From positions 21,538,580-21,602,579 of the forward strand of contig NC_089589.1 of NCBI RefSeq assembly GCF_019320115.1: a stretch of 64,000 bases of DNA, read 5' to 3'. This document shows positions 23,268 through 35,282 of the stretch, piece by piece; positions within the stretch are counted from its first letter, which is position 1; every line of letters begins with the position of its first letter. This DNA comes from Miscanthus floridulus. Lineage: Eukaryota; Streptophyta; Magnoliopsida; Poales; Poaceae. The position numbers were made by a program, and so were the translations under genes. The notes beneath the pieces are model-generated. The model had not been told where the DNA came from, did not search any database, and saw only the letters and a list, made by a program, of their open reading frames with translations.

Positions 23268-24113
23268 CTACTTGCGATTTGGGCACTCCCATGCCCAATG
23301 GCCCATCTTCCTGCAACACCGACAGGCGTTGGGGTCGACCTGCTTCTTCTCCGAAGAAGCCTTACTGCGGCGCTTGCCATCGCCACCGTGGCTGGAAGAG
23401 GCTGCCTTCCCGGAGTTCCTGTGAGCAGCCCACTCCTCTTTCGTCAGCAGGAGTTTTCCGCTGTCCTTCGTTGCTGTTGCCTGCTCCAGGCGGTCGTCCA
23501 TCACCCGTAGACGGCTTGTCACATCCTCAATGGTGAGGGTGGACAAGTCCAACATCGTCTCTATGGAGAGAGCAATCTGGATGTACTTTGCCGGCATGGA
23601 ATGGAGGTACTTGGAGACCGCCTCCTCTTCGTTGATGGTGATGCCATGGCTCTTTAGCTTGTTGATGAGCGTCTGCAGGCGGAGGAAGAAGTCCTCCACC
23701 GTTTCACCATCCTTGAACTTGAGGTTGGTGTACTCCTGCTTCAAAAGCTGGGTCGTCGCCTTCTATGCGCGGTCGGAACCGACGCGCATCGCCGCAATAG
23801 CCTCCCACGCCTCCTTAGTAGAGCTCTTCGTCCGCAACGGCTCCCTGTACTCCACCGGTATAGCAACGAGGATAGTCTCCAGCACTGACATGCCATCCTC
23901 CTCATTGTTGGTGCCCTTGTCAATAGCTTTCCAGAGCCGTCAGGCTCTGAGCTCGACCTTCATGGTCACCGACCACTCTCCATAGTTGGTGCGAGTCAGC
24001 GTCGGCCAACTAGTGCCGCTGACCTCCCGCACCGTGCGAACAACGACCTCAGGTCGTGGCTGGGCAGCCACAGCAGTGCCACTGCTGTCGCCCATCTCCG
24101 AACCACTCGTCAT
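23268..24113 (-). pseudogene. Copia gag
   Basis: The start is the ATG at 24111-24113 (MTSGSEMGDSS). The LTRTNYGEWSVTMKVELRA block is the copia gag N-terminal motif. It is followed by FKDGETVEDFFLRLQTLI and a CCHC-like knuckle (CRCCRKMGHWAWECP, 23270-23315). Stops fall near 23940 and 23765, and a TAG near 23268 falls just after the knuckle. Gag would form the particle shell and bind RNA. Confidence 0.85.
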
Positions 24114-24147
24114 CACCAGCGGTTAGTCTGGCGATGACGCTTGTACG

Positions 24148-24159
24148 GCTCTGATACTA
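24148..24159 (-). promoter_or_regulatory. Copia primer binding site
   Basis: The minus strand reads TAGTATCAGAGC, one base different from the TGGTATCAGAGC tRNA-Met type seen in G1 and G2. It is adjacent to the 5' LTR. Confidence 0.75.
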
Positions 24160-24161
24160 CT

Positions 24162-24640
24162 TATTGGCCCACAGGATCACCGGCTCAGGTGAGTGAACCA
24201 CTCATCAGTCTTGCCGAGCACCCGCTAGTGTTGCTGAGCACCCACTCGCCGTGCCGATCATGAACAAGCATTGTCCGTCCCCACACACTATGGCTGGAGC
24301 TAGAAGAAGGGAGAACAGAGCAAGCACACACAATATAAGACACCAGCGTTGGCCGAAGCCCTGTCTCTGAGATGACAAATCTGAACTCTCTTTACTGAGT
24401 TGTCGTGGTAGTCTATTTATACAACTCTATCCATCTAGTCCTAGTACAGCGCACATGCTGTAACAGTAACTAGATAACATACAGGGCTGACTCTGCGCCG
24501 GCCACTGCATGTGCCTATAGTGTTGTAGGTGAGCCATGCGGCGCCTGCACCTGCAGCGGCTACAGTATCACAACAGGAGGCCTTTTCGGGGCCGCCTTCC
24601 CTTGCTGTGTTCACACAAGGTAGCAGTAGATTATCTAACA
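24162..24640 (-). repeat. Copia 5' LTR
   Basis: Aligns with 19127-19608. Its plus-strand first bases are tattggccc where the other copy has tgttggccc, so the terminal CA of the minus-strand LTR has mutated. Confidence 0.93.
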
Positions 24641-24645
24641 GTTAA
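24641..24645. repeat. Target-site duplication GTTAA (right)
   Basis: Matches 19122-19126 exactly. Confidence 0.9.
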
Positions 24646-24799
24646 TGCCTACAGTCCAAACGGTGTAGGGAAGTTTATTTTGCTGCAGAACAAGAACAGC
24701 ACGAATAGCAATATAATGAAGGGAGCACATCAGATAAACGTACAACACATTGCAATCAAACACAAGGTGACACATATGAGTAGTAAGATGGCATCAAAC

Positions 24800-25520
24800 A
24801 CAGATTGCTAAGTAAGATGGACCTATGGTTGTTTCCCTCACTCCACAGCAATGGCGATCTCTTAAACCGGTCCATCTTGGGGTTCAGAAGCTGAATCAAC
24901 TGCATCGACTTCAATTCCTTCTCCAACATTTGTGCCTTGGAGTTGTGATGAAGCCGAACCGCCTGTGTCAATGTACATTTTAGTATTTCAGTTTCTTCTG
25001 CCTGTAGATTCCAGCAATTGTCCCCCGTTGTCGAGAATATGCTTGAGCATGACGTCCATGTCGTCGTTGGTGTTGGTGAAGAGAGCTTGCCTATAGTCCC
25101 TGGGATGAGCATCTTTGGGAGGATCAGGAGCATGTAGTTGGATATCACCTCGCTGTATCGACGGGTGGCGACAGATACTTGCACTGAAGCATCGGACGAC
25201 GATGTTTGTTTGGGGTGGTGGCAACATGCCAGAACAGGACGCTGTGGTCGAACAACACTTTCAAGCTCCAAAGTAGTAGCCATGGGTGCTTGTGCCTGCT
25301 GATGGCCCACTGCCCCACATATTGTTGAATCTCCTGTAACTGGCACCATCGACAATGTATTGCATGTTGAAGCACCAGGCCTAGAACTCCAACGCCCGCA
25401 AGTTGAGACTCGTGCATGATGTACCAGTGCTTGTTGTTGTAGCCACTGAAACCCATGACGACAGAGAACATCACAAGCTCATTGTCCTGCAAGCATAGAC
25501 CGTAAACATGTGTCAGCTGT
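24800..25520 (-). pseudogene. DUF4220-like gene fragment
   Basis: On the minus strand, one frame (within 25145-25771) gives LVMFSVVMGFSGYNNKHWYI and later DHSVLFWHVAT. The next frame (within 24756-25355) gives RRYSEVISNYMLLILPKMLIPG and LEKELKSMQLIQLLNP. The pair WHVAT and SxxISNYMxxLL is typical of grass DUF4220/DUF594 membrane proteins, whose role is unknown. The frame change near 25145 and the absence of a clear DUF594 end mark it as a fragment. The match is from memory of the family and needs a search. Confidence 0.4.
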
Positions 25521-25887
25521 GATATATGAGTCCTCACCAGTGGCTTCACCATCGTGCACATCAATTTGTGTCTTGCCTGGGGGCGAATAATCTGTTCACA
25601 GCTGAATGTTAGTTCATTTTTTATTGCTGGCGGTGATGAAACCAAATGGCAACTGAACAGAGTGTTGCCATTTTGGTGGTCTTTTGGTGCTGGCCTTGGA
25701 AAGAGATGAAAGGTAGACTGGTGTCGCTTGTGGGCTGATAGCTTTTTTGGCTGTTCCTCATTGGTGTCCACGAAACATCATGACTGTTCGCCTTCACACA
25801 CATGAAAATATTATCCCAGTATGTACAAATACACCCGATCTGCCCTGGGGAAGCTGAGGGTTCTCCCATTATGTACAAATAGACCCA

Positions 25888-26106
25888 ATCAGCCCTGTGA
25901 CAACCTGCACTATGCTATCTCCATGGCAGGCTCAAGCGAAGTGTAACACCCCGTCCAAAATCTACTTACGACCCATCGCTTCGGGGTAGCTGAAGGATCG
26001 AATACACCTGATTAGCCCTGTGAAAACCTGCACTATGCTATCTCCACGACAGGCTCAAGCGAAGTGTAACACCCCGTCAAAAATCTTCTTACGACCTATC
26101 GCTTCT
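25888..26106. repeat. Direct duplication, about 95 bp, spacing 124
   Basis: The phrase from agccctgtga through gtgtaacaccccgt to atcgcttc occurs at 25888-25982 and again at 26012-26106 with a few differences. Each copy holds a tgtaacacc motif like an LTR start. Confidence 0.75.
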
Positions 26107-26727
26107 TGTGGAAGAGGCTCACATACGCATAGGACATCTCTTACACTTTTGTCCTTCCTTCGTGTAAAAGGGTTAATCCGGAGATGATGTGTTTGGAACG
26201 ACAATGATTATAAGCTGGTCCAAACCTATTTAAACAACGAGGGTGGGATTCCACCAGAATACGAGACATGGGTCAAATGGGCCAAAATATGAACACTGAT
26301 CGGCTAGGGTATTACATTCTCCACTCCTTCAGGGTTGATACTCTCGGTAGCTTATCGTTTTCACGACGGACACATACCAGTAGATCTCCCCTCGGTGTCA
26401 CGACCATGGCATGTCCCCTCCATGGACCCACATGCTTACATACGTGCACCGAGAGTATTGGCTCCGAATCACAAATCTATACCGAATAATAAAGAGACAA
26501 AATTTCTGGTCATCTTTTTTCATCCATCCATTATTTTCGTCCACCTCCCCCTAACTGCCAATAGTCGAGAGTTTCTTTCGTCTAGACTTATATATATAAC
26601 CCGTGCTCATACGAATTAGAATAGCTCTTGTCTAGCGCGATACGGAGTTCGATTCCAAAACGTATTGGGTTGTGTGTGGTCTATGTTTAACCAAAGAGTC
26701 CATACTCATGCGCAAAAAAAAGTCCAT
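26107..26727. other. No supported gene; possible LTR-like piece
   Basis: The stretch 26064-26313 starts tgtaacacc and ends gtattaca, an inverted-repeat arrangement like a short LTR, but no partner copy or target duplication was found. Beyond it I see no gene. Confidence 0.3.
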
Positions 26728-27531
26728 ACCCAATACGATTACTATATATAGTAAATTCGGTTTTTTTCCTTTTCCTATACCGTTATCTGTTCAGCCTTTT
26801 CCGTTGTTTTAGACTATCTCCGATCAGTACCGTATCCGATCCGTTTTTTATTTTCGCATTTGTTCCACTTTTTTTTTCCTGATTTCCTCTTTTTGTCTTT
26901 TCTTCTCCTTTTTCTCTCTTTTTTTTCTTTTCTGGACTATCAGGTCCGTTTCATGTCCTTTCCCTTATTATTTTGCAAGTCATTTTTGTTTTCCCGATTG
27001 TCTCATGATTTTTCTTATAAACAGAAAAATAAATAATAAACACAATATAGATTATGGATTTTTGGATCCTTCATCCTTCCCTAATCCTTAGTAATCAAAT
27101 ATTCCTACTACTAAATTATTGATGTAATTTGATTAACCCAATACGATTACTATATATAGTAAATTCAGTTTTTTTCCTTTTCCTATGCCGTCATCTGTTC
27201 GCCATTTTTTGTTGTTTTAGACTATCTCCGATCAATACTGTATCCGGTCCGTTTTTTATTTTCGTATTCGTTCCACTTCTTTTCTTGATTTTCTCTTTTC
27301 TTCTCCTTTTTCTTTTTTTTTCTTTTCTGGACTATCAGTTCCGTTTCATGTCCTTTCCCTTATTATTTTGCAAGTCATTTTTGTTTTCCCGATTCACTCA
27401 TGATTTTTCTTATAAACATAAAAATAAATAATAAACACAATATATATTATGGATCTTTGGATCCTTCATCCTTCCCTAATCCTTAATAATCAAATATTCC
27501 TACTACTAAATTATTGATGTAATTTGATTAA
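26728..27531. repeat. Tandem duplication, unit about 400 bp
   Basis: Copy 1 is 26728-27135 and copy 2 is 27136-27531. Both start acccaatacgattactatat, pass through a T/C-rich tract and end gatgtaatttgattaa. Differences are scattered substitutions and small indels in the T-rich part. Confidence 0.88.
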
Positions 27532-27539
27532 GAATAAAA

Positions 27540-28100
27540 ATTACTCTTATTATAACCTAGATCAGCTAATGGTCTAATTAATTAAATCGTGAACAGAAAT
27601 CTTTGGCAGTTTATTGTCCAATCTAACCGGAAAGCGGTAACGGGAGTTGCGATGCCAGTAGATGTGGTGCCGCGGGAGGTGGTGGCGGTGAGGCCGCCAC
27701 TATGACCTGTCGGGGGTGGGGAGGCGAGCGGAGAAAGAGAAAGAGGTGGGGAGGAGGTGGCGGATGCCGGTGAGGTAGCTGACGTCGGCAACAGCGACGG
27801 CGAAGCTCGCCGCCCTAGTGAGCGAGGCAGGTTGCCTACAGGGATTCTTCTTTTCCACTGAACTTTTTCGCTCTTTCATGGATAATTAAACAAGTTCATA
27901 TATTTGATTAAAAAACAATATTATGTTTATATATTTCTACTTATTTTGCACGACATAAGGAATTTGCTAATTTGGCTGACATTATTCCAAATTACACTTT
28001 TATAGATGGTCAATGTTCTAATGTAATTATTGCTTCATTGCCGATGGATTAAATGGAAAATATACATATCTTTAGTAACTAAATAGAGATATAAGTTTTG
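27540..28100. other. No supported gene; GC-rich island at 27630-27830
   Basis: A short GC-rich block with minus-strand ORF 27582-27791 (Ser/Thr/Pro-rich) sits in AT-rich DNA. It could be a gene fragment captured by the Helitron-like element, but no domain is visible. Confidence 0.35.
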
Positions 28101-28104
28101 ATTT

Positions 28105-28137
28105 TCTCCCGTTGCAACACACAGGTATATTTGCTAG
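28105..28137 (+). repeat. Helitron-like 3' terminus
   Basis: cccgttgcaacacacagg, a weak hairpin, is followed by tatattt and then CTAG at 28134-28137 with T next. This matches the grass Helitron 3' end pattern (hairpin, then CTRR, inserted before T). The hairpin has lost some pairing. The 5' end (TC) was not fixed; the 26728-27531 duplication may lie inside the element. Confidence 0.5.
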
Positions 28138-28632
28138 TATATATAATGCCCTAGTTTTATGAAAGCAACGTGTTCACCAAGCAGACTAGAGAGATGAGAG
28201 ATTTTGATTTTTTGAACCATAATCTGTATGGACGACCGAGACGAATCCATTTGACTATGTACCAATATGTCCTGTTTTGCAGGTTGGATGAGTTCACATC
28301 GAACCAAATAATTTTGGACCAATCTACAACTTAAGTTCGGATGAGTTCATGATACAACTTGTACTTGAAGTATTGCGGCATTCAAAAAAATAATTTTGGA
28401 CCATTCGTTTTTTCGATTGGATTCCCGTTTTCAATCTGCGGGGGCTTAAGTTTTTTTTTCTGAGAATGACAGTTGTAAGTTGAGTGTCTTGAAAAGCTGG
28501 TTGAGATTATTATTGACCTATTTGGCACAACCTAGAATTAATTTTAAGTCAACTTTTCTTCAGCTGCCCAGAGAATCAGCTCGTTGAGGAAGTTGTCCAT
28601 GGAAAAACATTGGTGTTTGGCACCCCTGCCTT
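28138..28632. other. No supported gene
   Basis: AT-rich DNA between the Helitron-like end and the G3 LTR. Nothing recognisable. Confidence 0.5.
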
Positions 28633-29497
28633 TGTAACACCATGTGTTTTCACCCTGTTGAAATCCACTAAAAATTTGATCTTTTAAAACTTTACAACAA
28701 ATTTAAACTTGAGTAATTTATTTTCCACAAAACCAGTTTTATAATCTTTTTTCCAAAAAGCTTGCATCGAAATTTACCATATACTTTTGTGTTTTGAATG
28801 CTTGTAAGCTCCTCTAGAATTTATGGTGGCACCAAAATATTTTCCTTGACCACCCCTTTGAAATTTCCTTAAATTCAATTTGAAACCTTCAAAAATGAAT
28901 TTGAAATAAGTCTAGAAAATAGAAAAGCATTTCATAAATGAAAAATGGTATCCGGGCTCAATCTTCCCTCTCCCTTTCTCTCAGCCCGCGACACAGCCCA
29001 CATATCCACTCTCTTTCCCGCTTGGGCCGGCCCGGCCGCTCGGCCCAACCCGGCGCGCCCGTTCCCTCTTTTGCTCGCTGACCGCATGGCCCCACTCGTC
29101 AGACGTTTTCTCCTCCTCTCCTCTCACCGACACGCGGGACCTGTGTGTCATCTTCGTCATCTCCAGGGCGAGACGACGCGAATACCGCATCGCCTACCTC
29201 CGCCTCGATCTCGCCGCCGCCGCCTCGCTCCAGCGCCAAGCGGATAAGCATGAAGGCGCTTCCCAAAGCTCCGCGACGCTCTGCTGCTCTCCTTTCCCCT
29301 ATTCCTTCTCGCCACGCGGCAGCAGCTACTGACTCGACCGTTGCCGCCGCCATGGCCGCGCTCTGAGGTCCGCGCCTACTCCTGGAAGCTAGCACACACC
29401 GCAGGGTCCATCTCACCGACTTCGAGCTCGTCCATGCGCGCTAGGAGAAGAGGCACGGCGAGAAATATCTCGCCACCATGAACCGACCTCGCCGGCC

Positions 29498-29505
29498 TAT
29501 AAATA
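29498..29505 (+). promoter_or_regulatory. TATA box of the G3 LTR
   Basis: TATAAATA in the context ggcctataaataggcccggc. The downstream leader is rich in C/T. Likely the LTR promoter. Confidence 0.6.
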
Positions 29506-30855
29506 GGCCCGGCCAGTGAGCCCAGCCTCATCCATCACCACCACAAGCTTCAACTAGGGCTAGAACACACCATATCCCCATTCTCTCCTCCCCTCCCTTA
29601 CTCAATCGAGCTCCTGCTCGATTTTTCCCAAATCAGGCGCCGCGGCTGCCATTGGAGCCGAGCATCGATTTCTCCCCCTCTAGAGCTCCATCAATCGATT
29701 AAGGAAGAAAGTGAGCTCATGAACCTTCCCCCTACCTTCTCCTCTACTCCTAGTCTCCTCCTTCCTTTTGTGTCGCCTGGCCGCCGTGAGCAGCCCACCG
29801 TCGAGCCGCCATTGCCGCTGCCCGTCACCAGCATGGCACGTCCGAGCAAGGCAACACCATCTGCTAGCCTCCACACACACTGTGACCACACGCCACGCAC
29901 CGTTGTACATCCAAAGGCCTCGCACAAGCCTGAACCATCTCCGCACCGCCGTGGCCACTCCGACAAGCCGACGCTACCACAGTGAGCACCCCCCGTCGCC
30001 AACTACTCCACCAGAGACTGTGGCGTGAGCTCTGGAGCACCAGCCACCACTCAACGTCGAGCGCCAGCCAAGGACACTGTCGGTGAAGCCAGCTCCGGTG
30101 AGCTCATGGCCGCTGCGCTGTTCTCACACACACCGGACACCGCTGCCGCTCTCTGTTCCCCCTCCGTTCTCCCTCTGTCTCTTTGCACTGTGGGGCCAAG
30201 ATGAAACGACATTTCACGTTGCTGCAGCTATAGCCGGAGATTTAAAATCAGATTTAAAACCTTGCACACACCACACATGCACAACGCTCAGCACGAGGAA
30301 ATTGCTAGGTGCACCCGAGGAGTGTACACAGAGAGGTGAGAACTCATTTGCCTTGCCTAGAAAAATTCCTAGAAAATTCATAAATTAACTAGAGACTCTC
30401 TAGAGCCTACCCAAAATTTTCCACTCTTTTTTCTCCATCCAAAATTCCAGAAATATTCTTCAAAGTACTTCCCATGCACCTTTTTCTAATAAATTCATAA
30501 CTCCATCCTAAACCCAAACCCCTCTATTCTTCCACCAAAAATCTTCAAAAATCAAGCCCTACATTCCCATATCCTTGCTTATAATTTTTGGTGCCCATTT
30601 AAATTCTAGTTTGATTGTTTTACATTTCTTTTATTAATGCTAACTCGTAGTGGCACTCATCCATTAACACCTTTTTATCACCGTATGCTCGTGTATGTGT
30701 GTGCATAATAACTCGTACATGAAACACTCAAATTAAGGTAGATATACAATAATAGGTCACACGCACATACATAGGTAAAAACCAGTGAATATGTATATAT
30801 ATAATGCACACGCATTTATATGCACAGTGTTATGCCTCTATATGACTAATCCACA

Positions 30856-31080
30856 CACTAGTAAAAAAAGGGCTTCTATTCCCAGCTGCCAACCCCCTTT
30901 ATTCCCAGTTACGCAGCCGGGAATAGAAGTTCGGGAATAAAGGGTTAGTAGCCGGGAATAGAAGTGGACCTTTAGTCCCGGTTGGTGATACCAACTGGAA
31001 CTAAAAAGGTAGCCACGCCAGCGCCTGGGCTGGCCCCTTTATTCCCGGTTGGTATTACCAACTGGGACTAAAGGGTCTTT
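30856..31080. repeat. CACTA left terminus and subterminal repeats
   Basis: Terminal CACTAGT, then inverted pairs built on ttattcccagtt / gccgggaataga and tttagtcccggttggt / accaactgggactaaagg, able to fold into hairpins. Confidence 0.8.
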
Positions 31081-31984
31081 TTTTTCTTTTCCTGCTTATT
31101 TCAATTGATGATTCTTTTTTGTTTTAATTTGGTTTTCGAATACGCAATATTTGCTGCAAAGTAATATACGTATACGCGCGCGTATTGTAAAGTTTTCGCT
31201 CGATCAATGCACGCAAGCAACACAAGTAAAAGTAAACTAAAACATAATATTACATTTCATCGTCACATGTAAAGTTTGCATTAATTGTACATTTCATCAT
31301 CACATGTTCTTTGGATCAATATGAAATTTGGCTTTCATCATCATATATTTGGGTCATAGTAAAACTCGCCGCCGGGAGTTAAGACCTGATCATTCAGAAA
31401 TCCACCTATTATCTCTTGGATTGCTTTGAGATGGTGTGTGTCCAGGGTTTTTTTTCCTTCAACCAACGAGTCTTCAATTTGAGATATGAGATAAAGAAAA
31501 AGTATATTAGTATGTATATTGTGGCAGAACCTCCTAAGTTATAGGGCCCACATGCACCTGTCACTATCCGAAGACCTTTGACATTTATGCATATGTTTCC
31601 AATAACTTAAAAAGACTGTCGGGTGTCCTCGGGGAACCCCGAATCATCCACGATTTCCGAGCAGGATCACGTTACAGAGTTATTGCAAGTATTACAACAT
31701 TATTCAAATATCTACACCAGAGTAAAAAACAGCGGAAGTCTTACAATAACATAATTTACAAAACAGAAGTTTCAAACCTTACAAACTAAGTTCGGTAGTT
31801 ATTACAAAACCATAGTAGTAGTGGAGTGGCATAATTAATATAAACATATCACACAAAATAAACATCCTGCCCAAGGATCACACATTTACTTCTCATCGTC
31901 CTCACAAGGTACAACTGTCATGCAGCACGATCCAAAACAGATCTGCTCATGAGGCTCACCTGCAACAAGGGGTCAACGAACCCT

Positions 31985-32000
31985 GAGTACAAAAGTACTC
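31985..32000 (-). promoter_or_regulatory. LTR palindrome GAGTAC-n4-GTACTC (G2, 3' copy)
   Basis: Perfect 6-bp inverted repeat around aaaa, about 465 bases from the U5-side LTR end. Repeated in the other LTR. Confidence 0.65.
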
Positions 32001-34430
32001 AACAAGACTTAACCGAAATAAAACTGATAGAACTCAGGAATGCAGGTTCAGGGATTCAAGGTATGGTTTTAGCAATAATCGAAGTTATTTTGCGTAAAAG
32101 CTCTTTTAACAAAGTTCTTTAGTTCAGCAATTTAAACTTCATAAAATCATATACAAAGATGACACGATCCGTAATGAGATCATGAAACTTCATATCCAAC
32201 ACCTTCATCAACCATTCTCAAGTTCTAGTTATTAATACTACGATGATGAACAGTGAGTTGAGTCTCCATAACCGAGGAGCAACGACGATTCGAACCGATT
32301 AAACCCAGCTGGGGATTCCAGACCACACGACATATGCAGGTCCCCGACTCACATATATCAACCTACCCTCGGATCCTCTAAAGCAAGAACGGGTCCGCGC
32401 CACCCGAGAATACAGTACTCCACCAATCCAGCCCGTTGCCACGTGGGTACACGCTATTCCCGCCATCTCTCCACTCCCAGTGCGCGAGTAGCCATTCTCG
32501 TAATAGAATCGCCAAGTTAAGGCTTACCGGAGTATGTGGTTAGTACTACAAATTCTCACCTCATGCAATTCAACAACGGACGTGCCTTAATCGACACAGG
32601 CGGAAAGAACCCGCTCACAAGACCTCCATGTCTTGTGGCTCACACACACCGAGTCCGCCCGGTCTAGATTTATTACTCCACATTCCCATATCACATGCTA
32701 ACATAATTAACCGATGTTCCATTTAAAACTTGCAGGTGGCAGGTAATCACCCGACTTTCATCGTTCTACGCATAGCTAAGCAAAACTAGGCATATACGAA
32801 TTTAAAACTGATAATATGGTAAATATGGAATAACAAGGTTGGTAATGCACCAATTAGGCTCTTACTTAACTCTTAATCACTTAATGCAGTAACGGAAAGC
32901 AAAAGCAAAATTAATTTGTAAAACACAAGGTAGGGTTGTATGCATCCGGGGCTTGCCTTCGTTGACGGAAAAGTCCGGCTCCTGCGACGTTACACAAGTA
33001 TTCGATCCGACCTCAACCGATGGATTAACCTCCTCAACAACTTGATTAACTACCACGTTTTCACCTTCGTTCACTACACGTAATAACAATGCCATGTTTA
33101 ACATGATGCGGAATACGAAACATGATGATCGATGATGGATACAAAAATTAACAAGTTGAATACAACTTTCCTTCGCGGTACAGTTGCAAGTCAAACTAAT
33201 CAAACCTTTTTCGCAACACCCAATCAATTGCCAAGAATCATTATCAACTAATGATCCAAGGACATCACCTAATCAAAAATTCAATCAAAACCTAAATCAT
33301 TAAAGGTTACTATTTGCTTTTATGAATTAATTATTTAATTAAGAATTATGAAATAAATCAACTTATTCCAATTGGGCTCAAAATTTTTGTAAATGTTCAT
33401 TACATGATAACTAAGTGGCAAAACAATTTTCATAATTTTTGGATAATTCATTAAGCCTAGAAAAATTATGGAAAGTCATTTATTAATTAATTGAGCAATT
33501 TTTATCATACCCCAAAAATACTTAAAATCAATATTTCAAATTTTTGTCACATAATATACATCACAAAGAAGTCACACAAAAATTTTCATAATTTTTGGAG
33601 CTCTAAATAAATTTACACAAAAATAACAAATTCCAGCACTATTCATATAAATCTGAAAAACAGAAAACTCATTTGAACGCTGAGTCACTGACATCGGACC
33701 CCACATGTCATCTTCAACCTTCGCGCGTTGACTACGACGACGACGGCGCTGACCGGCGCAAACTCGCCAACGGTGAATCCAAAGGCGACGGTCAAGGTAC
33801 CAAAATGACCACATCATCACGGCGCATCGATTGAAGGCACTAGCTAGACGAATTACTACGAGCTACGAGCTTGGCATCGGCCATGGCGGACGCGGCGGCT
33901 CGGCGGCACTATGCCGGTGACAGGAGCTCGGTAGCGATTAAATAAACGGTACAGGAAGCACCAGTAGCTCACCACGAACACGACAGAGCAGAGAGCAAGA
34001 CCGGAGAAGCAGCGTAGACGCGGGTCGACGTGCACAACAACGGCGGCGGAGCAAAGATCGTCGGTGATGGTGTGCCGGTGACTGTGGTGATCAAAATGAG
34101 CAAGCAACAACGGATTAAGCATCACAGCATCGAGACGAAGCTGGAGCTACACTAATCAGAAGCAACAGCTCACCGGAGGGCCCTGACCACGGTGAAACGG
34201 GATCACCGAAGCTGTTGCCGGCCGCGAAGAAGAAGTACGTTGCGCGGCGTTTCCCGGCGAAATCAGACTAAATTGAGGGGTTAGCTGGACGCGCAAGGAG
34301 TAGGCGGAGCTGGAGCTAGCTTATCAGCGATGGCGGAGCACGACAGCGACGGCACGGGCTCGCCGGAGATGAGCAAGGTGACGGGAAGAAAACAGAGCAA
34401 AGGAAAAGAAGAACGGCGACGGCTCCAGAG

Positions 34431-34437
34431 CTTTATA
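34431..34437 (-). promoter_or_regulatory. Probable TATA box, G2 3' LTR copy
   Basis: The minus strand reads TATAAAG in a GC-rich setting, about 680 bases from the LTR start. The same site lies at 43821-43827 in the 5' LTR. Confidence 0.5.
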
Positions 34438-35114
34438 GGGCAGCCAAGGAAGCGCAAGGAAGCCACGACGAAGCCTTCAGCGCGCCAACGCGACGCCCGG
34501 ACGGCCACGCGCGCGACTGGAAGCAAATCGAAGTTCGCCGGCATGTAGCAAGAGCGGTGAACACTGTTCACACAATTTACAGAAATGCCATTCGCCAAAA
34601 TTCACAAATTACTCTCAAATTTTCATAACAACTCAAAAATCTCCAAAAACAAAAGTTGTTCAAAATCAAAAGTTCTACAACTTTGCTTTTGAAACCATAT
34701 CCAAATTCATTTTACATTTTGAAATTCAAATTTGAATTCAAAAGGGGACACTTTAAAGAATTAAGCCTTTTCAAATTACTTCAAATTTTACTAAACAACT
34801 TTGAAAACTCCAAACACCAACTTTGTACAACTTGACAAGATCTACACTTTTGCTTTTGGGATCAACCCCAAAATATGCTTAGATTTTGAAATGAGTTTTC
34901 AGGGTAGAATTTAAATACTGGAATTAAGGTTTTCGGAATTTCAAAACAATACAGGTATTTCAAACTTGATTCAAACAATACAATTCAACACTTATACATG
35001 AATGTAAACTTGTTTTAGTGAATGCATCTCAAAGTTTTCACCAAATGCCAAATGCTTTGCAATGCATATGATGATATGTCAGGTTTTAGTATTTTAAACA
35101 CCCGAGGTGTTACA

Positions 35115-35130
35115 ATCCTTCCCCCTAAAA
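35115..35130 (-). promoter_or_regulatory. Polypurine tract of G2
   Basis: The minus strand reads TTTTAGGGGGAAGGAT directly before TGTAACACC of the 3' LTR. Confidence 0.85.
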
Positions 35131-35282
35131 GAAATCTCGCCCCGAGATTCAAAGCCATAGAGTAAGTAATGGAAAAGGAAATGTGTCAATCCAAAAACAT
35201 CCAGAACTTTTCCATAAAACAACTGAGGTTCTTTTACAAAACGCAATTTGTAGTAACCGAGCTCAACTATCATTATTCTATT

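Larger units (their letters stand above)
19127..24640 (-). mobile_element. Ty1/copia element, complete ends, decayed coding region
   Basis: LTRs at 19127-19608 and 24162-24640 are flanked by the perfect 5-bp duplication GTTAA. On the minus strand the order is LTR, primer site, gag, protease, integrase, RT, RNase H, LTR. Integrase before RT identifies the copia superfamily. Stops and at least one frameshift (about 20700) disable it. The clade is not assigned. Confidence 0.95.
31520..35114 (-). repeat. 3' LTR of G2 (3.6 kb)
   Basis: Plus-strand ends tgtggcagaacc...gaggtgttaca; nearly identical to 40912-44504. ORFs inside it (32877-33227, 33572-33820, 33856-34125, 34281-34598) recur at +9390 in the other LTR and are not genes. 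Confidence 0.96.

Noticed and set aside
28960..29370. Possible gene in GC-rich DNA at 28945-29416 (ORFs on both strands)
   Set aside because: It lies inside the G3 LTR upstream of its TATA box; the open frames are explained by GC content.
32877..34598. Four minus-strand ORFs repeated exactly at 42267-43988
   Set aside because: They lie in the two LTRs of G2 and recur only because the LTRs are copies.
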